From an uncultured Altererythrobacter sp. (GTDB lineage: Bacteria > Pseudomonadota > Alphaproteobacteria > Sphingomonadales > Sphingomonadaceae): a DNA stretch of 5,126 nt. The stretch is taken from assembly GCA_946885545.1 (NCBI GenBank), contig CAMPGP010000163.1:1-5126 (forward strand), read 5' to 3'. The notes under the pieces are model-generated. The model had not been told where the DNA came from and ran no database searches. It saw nothing but the letters and a program-made list of their open reading frames with translations. This document shows, piece after piece, positions 1-3,374 of the stretch. Positions within the stretch are counted from its first letter, which is position 1; each line of letters begins with the position of its first letter. The position numbers and the translations under genes are program-made.

Positions 1-151
1 GATCGTCGGCCAGCTTCCACAGCATCGTCGTGTAGCCGTAGACCGCGCCCACGGGCGTTCCCTCCGGGTCCGTCAGGGGCGGAAGTCGGTGGTAGGCGCG
101 GAAGATGTAGCTCGATCCGTCGACCAGGTAGAGATGCTGCTTGTCTGCCAT
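1..151 (-). CDS. polA: DNA polymerase I, N-terminal fragment (5'-3' exonuclease domain)
   Basis: Only the first 50 codons are present; the gene continues past the left edge. The translation starts MADKQHLYLVDGSSYIFRAY and continues through RLPPLT, a PEGTPVGAVYGYT stretch and a MLWKLAD helix. This is the classical start of the 5'-3' exonuclease (FEN-like) domain of bacterial PolA. Asp11 in LVDGSS matches the first catalytic metal-binding aspartate of the family, and Arg18 in YIFRAY is the conserved DNA-contacting arginine. In the full protein this domain removes RNA primers and flaps during Okazaki-fragment maturation and excision repair, in the cytoplasm. The ATG at 149-151 is chosen because it gives the usual short lead before LVDGSS; no clear Shine-Dalgarno is seen upstream of it. 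The gene is divergent from the lipoprotein at 374. Whether the proofreading and polymerase domains are intact cannot be judged from this window. Confidence 0.95.
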   Translation of the reverse strand, partial: MADKQHLYLVDGSSYIFRAYHRLPPLTDPEGTPVGAVYGYTTMLWKLADD

Positions 152-193
152 CGCGGGCGTGGTAGCAGCGCATTTCGCGCCGGTCAGCCGGTT

Positions 194-226
194 TCGCATC
201 GCTTGGCGCCCCAAGCGGGAATGCGA
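194..226. repeat. Bulged inverted repeat (13-bp hairpin) in the polA/lipoprotein spacer
   Basis: Positions 200-206 (CGCTTGG) pair perfectly with 211-217 (CCAAGCG) around a 4-nt loop. After a 3-nt bulge (218-220), 194-199 (TCGCAT) pair perfectly with 221-226 (ATGCGA). That makes 13 base pairs in all. No T-tract follows on either strand, so it is not an intrinsic terminator. It lies about 43 nt upstream of the polA start, so it may be a structure in the polA leader RNA or a protein-binding site. Function is unknown; the pairing itself is directly visible. Confidence 0.5.
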
Positions 227-230
227 CGAA

Positions 231-275
231 TTGCGGCGCAAAAGTGTCAAATCGCTTGCAACGCCACAAAGTGGC
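231..275. promoter_or_regulatory. Candidate promoter/operator zone: two short palindromes and a consensus -35-like hexamer facing polA
   Basis: Three elements lie close together. At 231-241 there is an 11-bp palindrome (TTGCG-G-CGCAA). At 245-250 the minus strand reads TTGACA, a perfect sigma70-type -35. At 263-275 there is a 13-bp palindrome (GCCAC-AAA-GTGGC). A -35 here would point toward polA, but the sequence 16-18 bp further on has no good -10 (GTCGCA or similar). Treat this as a tentative control region for polA, the lipoprotein gene, or both. The rest of the spacer (276-359) shows nothing I can name. Confidence 0.25.
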
Positions 276-359
276 CATTATTTGGGCGGCTCGAAGTTCA
301 CTCGCTTGTGGGCTTCGCGCCTCGGCCCGATGGGTCGTGGGGAAAACCACTCGCTGTTC

Positions 360-365
360 AAGGAA
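360..365 (+). promoter_or_regulatory. Ribosome binding site of the lipoprotein gene
   Basis: AAGGAA lies 8 nt upstream of the ATG at 374, good Shine-Dalgarno spacing. It supports that start over alternatives in other frames. Confidence 0.7.
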
Positions 366-373
366 TTTGACAT

Positions 374-658
374 ATGCGTAAGATCATTCTCGCCGCCGCC
401 GCTGCCGGTGCCGCTCTGACCCTCGCCGCTTGCTCGGAAGGCACCCAGGACGCCGCTGAAGAGACCGTCGAAGGCGCCGCCGCCGACACCGAAGCCAATG
501 CCGACGCCATGGGCGCCGCCGTTGAAGACGCCGCTGCCGACACCGGCGCCGCCGTCGAAGGCGCGACCGAAGAAGCCGCTGCCGAAGCCGATGCCGCTGC
601 TGCCGAAGTCGAAGCCGACGTGCAGGACGAGACGACCACCGAAGCTCAGGCCGACTGA
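374..658 (+). CDS. Small acidic alanine-rich lipoprotein with 11-residue repeats
   Basis: A 94-residue protein with a lipoprotein signal: Arg2-Lys3, an Ala/Leu-rich hydrophobic stretch (4-17), then the lipobox LAAC with the lipidated cysteine at residue 20. Ser21 at position +2 is not the inner-membrane retention Asp of the enterobacterial Lol rule, so outer-membrane anchoring is likely. By my count the mature part (75 residues) has 27 Ala and 23 Asp/Glu. It has no Lys, Arg, His, aromatic residue, Pro, Leu or Ile. An 11-residue period is visible: 47-57 and 58-68 both begin GAAVE, and 69-79 continues the Ala/acidic pattern. This resembles the 11-mer helical repeats of LEA or apolipoprotein-like proteins, but I cannot assign a family. 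A ribosome site precedes it and a strong terminator follows 28 bp after the stop, so it is probably transcribed alone. The opposite strand carries an open frame here only because of the GCC/GAA-rich repeats. Role unknown; a periplasmic spacer or surface-charge protein is a guess. Confidence 0.85.
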   Translation: MRKIILAAAAAGAALTLAACSEGTQDAAEETVEGAAADTEANADAMGAAVEDAAADTGAAVEGATEEAAAEADAAAAEVEADVQDETTTEAQAD

Positions 659-660
659 TC

Positions 661-679
661 TTCGCTATCGTCTAGCGAA
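661..679 (+). repeat. Perfect 7-bp hairpin just after the lipoprotein stop codon
   Basis: TTCGCTA (661-667) pairs perfectly with TAGCGAA (673-679) around a 5-nt loop, starting 2 nt after the stop codon. It is followed by a short A-rich stretch and then the terminator. It may protect the transcript's 3' end or assist termination. Confidence 0.5.
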
Positions 680-686
680 TAAAGGG

Positions 687-721
687 AAGGGCGGTGCCGC
701 GAGGCGCCGCCCTTTCTCTTT
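687..721 (+). terminator. Strong intrinsic terminator, probably bidirectional
   Basis: The stem 687-698 pairs with 703-714 over 12 bp (one G-T wobble at 695/706), closed by a GCGA tetraloop of the stable GNRA type. On the plus strand the stem runs into TTTCTCTTT (713-721). On the minus strand it runs into CCCTTTATT, so it can also stop transcripts from the convergent serine hydrolase gene. It sits between the convergent genes ending at 658 and 770. Confidence 0.88.
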
Positions 722-755
722 GCGTGCGATGCTGGAGCGCCACGTGCGCGCGAGT

Positions 756-774
756 GCTGAGCTGTCGGCTCAGC
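756..774 (-). repeat. Perfect 7-bp hairpin overlapping the stop codon of the serine hydrolase
   Basis: GCTGAGC (756-762) and GCTCAGC (768-774) are perfect complements around a 5-nt loop. The stop codon at 770-772 lies inside the arm. No T-tract follows on the minus strand, so this is not a canonical terminator. Transcripts would meet the bidirectional terminator at 687-714 some 40 nt later. Confidence 0.4.
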
Positions 775-1792
775 CGCCCGTAGCGTAAGTCGCCTCGGCC
801 CAGGTCGGGCCGCCCGGCGTGTCGTATCCCGAGAAGACAGAGCGCGCGATCTGGGCGATGCGGCTTTCGCGAGCCGGTCGTGAACCTTGCCCCGTCACAT
901 AGATTGCCACCGCGAAGGCGCGCCCGTCGGCGGTGCGCACGATGCCGATGTCGCTCGAGGTATTGTTGAGCGAACCGGTCTTGTGCGCCACGGTCGCGCT
1001 GGCGGGAAGCAGCGCGGGGATGCGGCGCTTGCCGGTGATGCAGCGCTCCATGGCGCCGATGATGACGCTGCGGCTGCTCGCGTTGAGCCAGCGCCCCTGG
1101 TAGAGCCCGGCGAGAAGTTCGGTCATGGCGCGCGGCGTGGCGCTGTCGCGCAGGTCGATCGCGCGGGCGGGGTCGATCTCGCCGTCGTCGCGGACCAGCG
1201 TGGCGATGTCGCGGCTGAGCTGGAATTCCTCGATCCCGGCGCGGCGCATCCATTCGTTGACCGCCTGGGGCCCGCCGACTGCGGCGAGAAGCGCGTCGGT
1301 CGCCGGATTGCTCGAGCGGGTGATCATCAGTTCGATCAACTGGCGCGCGGGAAGGTGCTTGCCCGCCTTTACCGGCGCTTTGACGCTGGAAAAGGCCGCG
1401 GAACGGATCGGTATCATCAGCGGGAATTCGCTCGACAGGCTCCACCGTCCCTGTTCGACGCCTTCCATGAAGGTCGCGGCGATCGCGATCTTGCTGGTGC
1501 TCGCCATCGGAAAGCGCTGATCCCCGAGGACGGAAAATTCCTGACCGGTCGCAAGATCGAGCACGGCCACGCCGATTCGACCCTTGGTGCCGTCGGCGGC
1601 GAGCGCCACCTGCCGCTCGAACCCGCTCTGGTAGACGGCCTCGAACGTACGCGGAGCGCGCGTCTCCGTGCCGAGCACGCTGTCGAACGCCGCCTCGTAG
1701 CTGGCAGTCTGCGCCTGGACCGGCTGCGTCGCAGCCATACCGAGAGCAATTGCCCCGGCGAGTCCTCTCACGATTCCCGATCCCAGTCCCAT
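770..1792 (-). CDS. Exported class A beta-lactamase-like serine hydrolase
   Basis: A 340-residue protein with a Sec signal peptide at about 1-27 (ending VQA before Gln28). The mature part carries the class A/penicillin-binding fold signatures: S98-T-S-K101 (nucleophile SxxK), S160-S-N162 in place of the usual SDN, the RDSATPRAM motif following the omega loop (215-223), a C-x-TG-xx-RI-x-ALLP segment like that of class A enzymes, and K271-T-G273 followed by a DIGIV strand. Enzymes of this superfamily acylate their active serine with beta-lactams or peptidoglycan stem peptides in the periplasm. By ungapped alignment from Arg194 (like Arg164 of TEM), an Ile sits where the deacylating Glu166 should be. 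The omega loop is also about 7 residues longer, with Glu205 the nearest acidic candidate besides several Asp. Real beta-lactam hydrolysis is therefore uncertain. The ATG at 1792 is preferred: the in-frame TTG at 1822 would place the purine-rich site inside the coding region and spoil the signal peptide. The gene lies 111 bp downstream of the host-attachment-family gene on the same strand. Confidence 0.9.
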   Translation of the reverse strand: MGLGSGIVRGLAGAIALGMAATQPVQAQTASYEAAFDSVLGTETRAPRTFEAVYQSGFERQVALAADGTKGRIGVAVLDLATGQEFSVLGDQRFPMASTSKIAIAATFMEGVEQGRWSLSSEFPLMIPIRSAAFSSVKAPVKAGKHLPARQLIELMITRSSNPATDALLAAVGGPQAVNEWMRRAGIEEFQLSRDIATLVRDDGEIDPARAIDLRDSATPRAMTELLAGLYQGRWLNASSRSVIIGAMERCITGKRRIPALLPASATVAHKTGSLNNTSSDIGIVRTADGRAFAVAIYVTGQGSRPARESRIAQIARSVFSGYDTPGGPTWAEATYATGG

Positions 1793-1804
1793 GCGCCCGT
1801 TATA

Positions 1805-1825
1805 CCCTCCCTTGGTTTGCAAGGG
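1805..1825 (-). promoter_or_regulatory. Shine-Dalgarno of the serine hydrolase, partly inside a hairpin
   Basis: On the minus strand GGGAGGG (1811-1805) is a strong anti-16S match, but it ends 12 nt before the ATG, which is rather far. It overlaps the 3' arm of a perfect 6-bp hairpin, CCCTTG (1825-1820) with CAAGGG (1814-1809) and a 5-nt loop. Immediately downstream is TATAAC (1804-1799), a 5/6 match to a -10 element that lies only 6 nt before the ATG. So either an occluded ribosome site or a leaderless promoter is possible here. Confidence 0.4.
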
Positions 1826-1863
1826 CTTAACGGAGCGGGATTCGACCCGGCAAGCGGGCGGGC

Positions 1864-1881
1864 GACGAGCGGTGGCTCGCC
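1864..1881 (-). repeat. 7-bp hairpin downstream of the host-attachment-family gene
   Basis: On the minus strand GGCGAGC (1881-1875) pairs with GCTCGTC (1870-1864), one G-T wobble, around a 4-nt loop. It starts 22 nt after the stop codon at 1904-1906. It is GC-rich but no T-run follows, so it is at best a weak terminator, and read-through into the serine hydrolase gene is possible. Confidence 0.3.
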
Positions 1882-1903
1882 AGCGATCAACCGGGCTGCA
1901 GAG

Positions 1904-2311
1904 CTATGCCGCGGCGATCGCGCCCGCGATGCGGTCGCTGGTCTCGCCGGTCATCGTCTTGGCGATTTCGCCCACGAGCCGCTTCTCGAGCTCGCCGTGG
2001 TAGTGGCGCCGCATTTCGCCCAGCGTCTTGGGATCGGCGATTACCAGCAGGTCGTCCATCTCGCCGGCGATCGCCTTGGCGTTGAGCCACTCAGCGGCCG
2101 CCGCGCCGTGCGCGAGCTCTTCGAGGTCGGTGCGCCCGTGCCGCTGGCTTACAGGGTCCTGATGGCGGACGCCGGCGCTGTAGTTGGTCGCCGAAAGGTC
2201 GGGCTTGGCCACCGTCTCGAGCACCGGCTCGAACGGCTGGCCCTTGTTCCGCATCACGACGAACGTTTCTCCATCGACCAGCGCGACATGGGCCTTGTGC
2301 GGCAATTTCAT
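1904..2311 (-). CDS. Host attachment family protein (baeRF-like)
   Basis: A 135-residue protein without signal peptide or membrane segment, so probably cytoplasmic. The N-terminal part has the family's LVDG strand (11-14) and an RNKG turn (21-24). A central R-x-x-DLEELA (60-67) precedes a helix with AEWLN. The C-terminal half has the hallmark strand LLVIADPKTLGEMRR (88-102), then an amphipathic helix and the KTMTG segment (118-122), like the KDLT motif of relatives. The family was named from an Agrobacterium protein linked to attachment to plant cells. Structurally it has been related to the release-factor eRF1 core domain (baeRF), so the name should not be read as a proven adhesion role. Start: ATG at 2311 has GAGGAG (2326-2321) 9 nt upstream; a further in-frame extension begins only at a TTG at 2410 and overlaps mtnP. 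The gene is divergent from mtnP and precedes the serine hydrolase on the same strand. Confidence 0.82.
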   Translation of the reverse strand: MKLPHKAHVALVDGETFVVMRNKGQPFEPVLETVAKPDLSATNYSAGVRHQDPVSQRHGRTDLEELAHGAAAAEWLNAKAIAGEMDDLLVIADPKTLGEMRRHYHGELEKRLVGEIAKTMTGETSDRIAGAIAAA

Positions 2312-2320
2312 GGGGGCATT

Positions 2321-2326
2321 CTCCTC
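2321..2326 (-). promoter_or_regulatory. Ribosome binding site of the host-attachment-family gene
   Basis: The minus strand reads GAGGAG here, 9 nt before the ATG at 2311. It is the best Shine-Dalgarno in the window and fixes the start. Confidence 0.75.
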
Positions 2327-2360
2327 GTTCCGACAGACCAACGGGCGAGCGGGAATTTTG

Positions 2361-2394
2361 TTGCGTGCCTGCGGCGCGAAGCTAGTTTCGCGCG
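2361..2394 (+). promoter_or_regulatory. Candidate leaderless promoter with start-adjacent hairpin upstream of mtnP
   Basis: There is no Shine-Dalgarno before the mtnP ATG (2395). Instead, TTGCGT (2361-2366), a 16-bp spacer and TAGTTT (2383-2388) form a weak sigma70-like promoter whose expected start falls at about the ATG. A perfect 7-bp inverted repeat, GCGCGAA (2374-2380) with TTCGCGC (2387-2393) and a 6-nt loop, covers the same bases. It may be an operator, or an RNA hairpin if transcription begins further upstream. The evidence is pattern only. Confidence 0.3.
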
Positions 2395-3291
2395 ATGGGC
2401 GGGTGGACAATCGGCTTCATCGGGGGCTCCGGCCTCTACGCGATCGACACGCTGGAGGATGCGCAGTGGATTCGTGTCCGCTCGCCGTTCGGCGAGGCTT
2501 CTGACGAAATCCTCTGCGGGCGGATCGGCGAGGTGAAGCTGCGCTTCCTGCCCCGCCACGGACGCGGGCATCGTATCGCACCGTCCGACCTCGATGCGCG
2601 CGCCAACATCGATGCGCTGAAGCGCGCGGGTTGCACCGACATTCTCGCGATCTCCGCGGTCGGCTCGCTGCGCGAGGATCTGGCGCCGGGCCGGTTCATC
2701 GCGGTCGACCAGTTCATCGACCGCACGTCGAAGGGCGTCGGGGCGAGGCCGTCGAGCTTCTTCGGCACGGGCATGGTCGCGCACGTGAGCATGGCCGATC
2801 CCGTCTGCCCGCGGCTCGCGGACCTGGCGGCCGCAGCGTTCGATGCCGCCGGGGGCAAGGTCGCGCGCGGGGGCACGTATCTGGCGATGGAGGGGCCGCA
2901 GTTCTCCACCCGCGCCGAAAGCAGGCTCTATCGCCAGTGGGGCGCCGATGTGATCGGCATGACCGCGATGCCCGAAGCGAAGCTCGCACGCGAGGCGGAG
3001 CTCCCATATACCCTTATCGGCATGGTCACCGACTGGGACAGCTGGCGCGAGGATGCGCCGCCGGTCGCGGTGAGCGACGTCCTCGCCCAGATGCAGTCGA
3101 ACGGGGCCATCGCGCACGAGGCGATCCGGCGCTTCGTCGCCGCGCTGCCGCGCGACCGTGCCCCTTCGCCGATCGATACCATGCTCGACCATGCCCTGAT
3201 CACCGCCGCGGAGGCGCGCGATCCTGCAGTGCTGGCGAAGCTCGACGCGGTGGCAGGTCGGGTGCTCGGGCCTGCGACGAACGACCGATAG
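2395..3291 (+). CDS. mtnP: S-methyl-5'-thioadenosine phosphorylase
   Basis: A complete 298-residue PNP/MTAP-family phosphorylase of typical trimeric (class 2) length. It cleaves methylthioadenosine, the by-product of polyamine and homoserine-lactone synthesis, with phosphate to adenine and methylthioribose-1-phosphate in the cytoplasm. Visible signatures in order: IGFIGGSGLY (6-15, phosphate loop), PRHGRGH (53-59, phosphate-binding Arg54/His55), ISAVGSLRED (86-95), MEGPQFSTRAES (165-176), GMTAMPEAKLARE (188-200, nucleoside-contacting Met189/Thr190) and VTDWDSW (211-217). Asp213 and Asp215 in the last motif match the base-recognising aspartates of MTAP, where purine nucleoside phosphorylases have Asn. 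MTAPs more often have TDYDCW here, so Trp and Ser are small variations. The start places GGSGLY at the usual distance from the N-terminus. No other methionine-salvage gene is in the window. A methylthioinosine phosphorylase, a close relative, cannot be excluded from sequence alone. Confidence 0.94.
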   Translation: MGGWTIGFIGGSGLYAIDTLEDAQWIRVRSPFGEASDEILCGRIGEVKLRFLPRHGRGHRIAPSDLDARANIDALKRAGCTDILAISAVGSLREDLAPGRFIAVDQFIDRTSKGVGARPSSFFGTGMVAHVSMADPVCPRLADLAAAAFDAAGGKVARGGTYLAMEGPQFSTRAESRLYRQWGADVIGMTAMPEAKLAREAELPYTLIGMVTDWDSWREDAPPVAVSDVLAQMQSNGAIAHEAIRRFVAALPRDRAPSPIDTMLDHALITAAEARDPAVLAKLDAVAGRVLGPATNDR

Positions 3292-3357
3292 CGCTCGACG
3301 GGCGGCAACTTGACTCGGGCCGTGGGATAGTCCCTTTTCCCGGCCGGGGAATTCCTG

Positions 3358-3364
3358 AAGGGGA
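3358..3364 (+). promoter_or_regulatory. Ribosome binding site of the DUF305/propeller gene
   Basis: AAGGGGA lies 10 nt before the ATG at 3375, followed by an A-rich stretch. In the 83-bp spacer after mtnP, a TTGACT (3310-3315) could be a -35 but has no -10 at proper spacing. I see no convincing terminator for mtnP, so co-transcription with mtnP is possible. Confidence 0.5.
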
Positions 3365-3374
3365 CGCATTAAAA

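Noticed and set aside
358..639. Ser/Ala-rich open frame opposite the lipoprotein gene
   Set aside because: It is the reverse complement of the GCC/GAA-rich repeats. It has no convincing start context, while the plus-strand frame has a lipobox, ribosome site and terminator.
1831..1850. tRNA T-arm-like sequence (CGGG-ATTCGA-CCCG)
   Set aside because: No acceptor, anticodon or D arm can be found on either side, and the loop is one base short of a normal T-loop.
887..2536. Long open frame (549 codons) on the plus strand
   Set aside because: It lies antisense to two recognisable genes (serine hydrolase and host-attachment family) and overlaps the 5' part of mtnP. Its translation is Arg/Gly/His-rich with no recognisable motif, a typical high-GC antisense shadow.
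3337..3351. Palindrome-like TTCCCGGCCGGGGAA between mtnP and the DUF305 gene, considered as a terminator
   Set aside because: The stem is only about 5 bp and no T-tract follows on the plus strand, so it is probably chance in GC-rich sequence.
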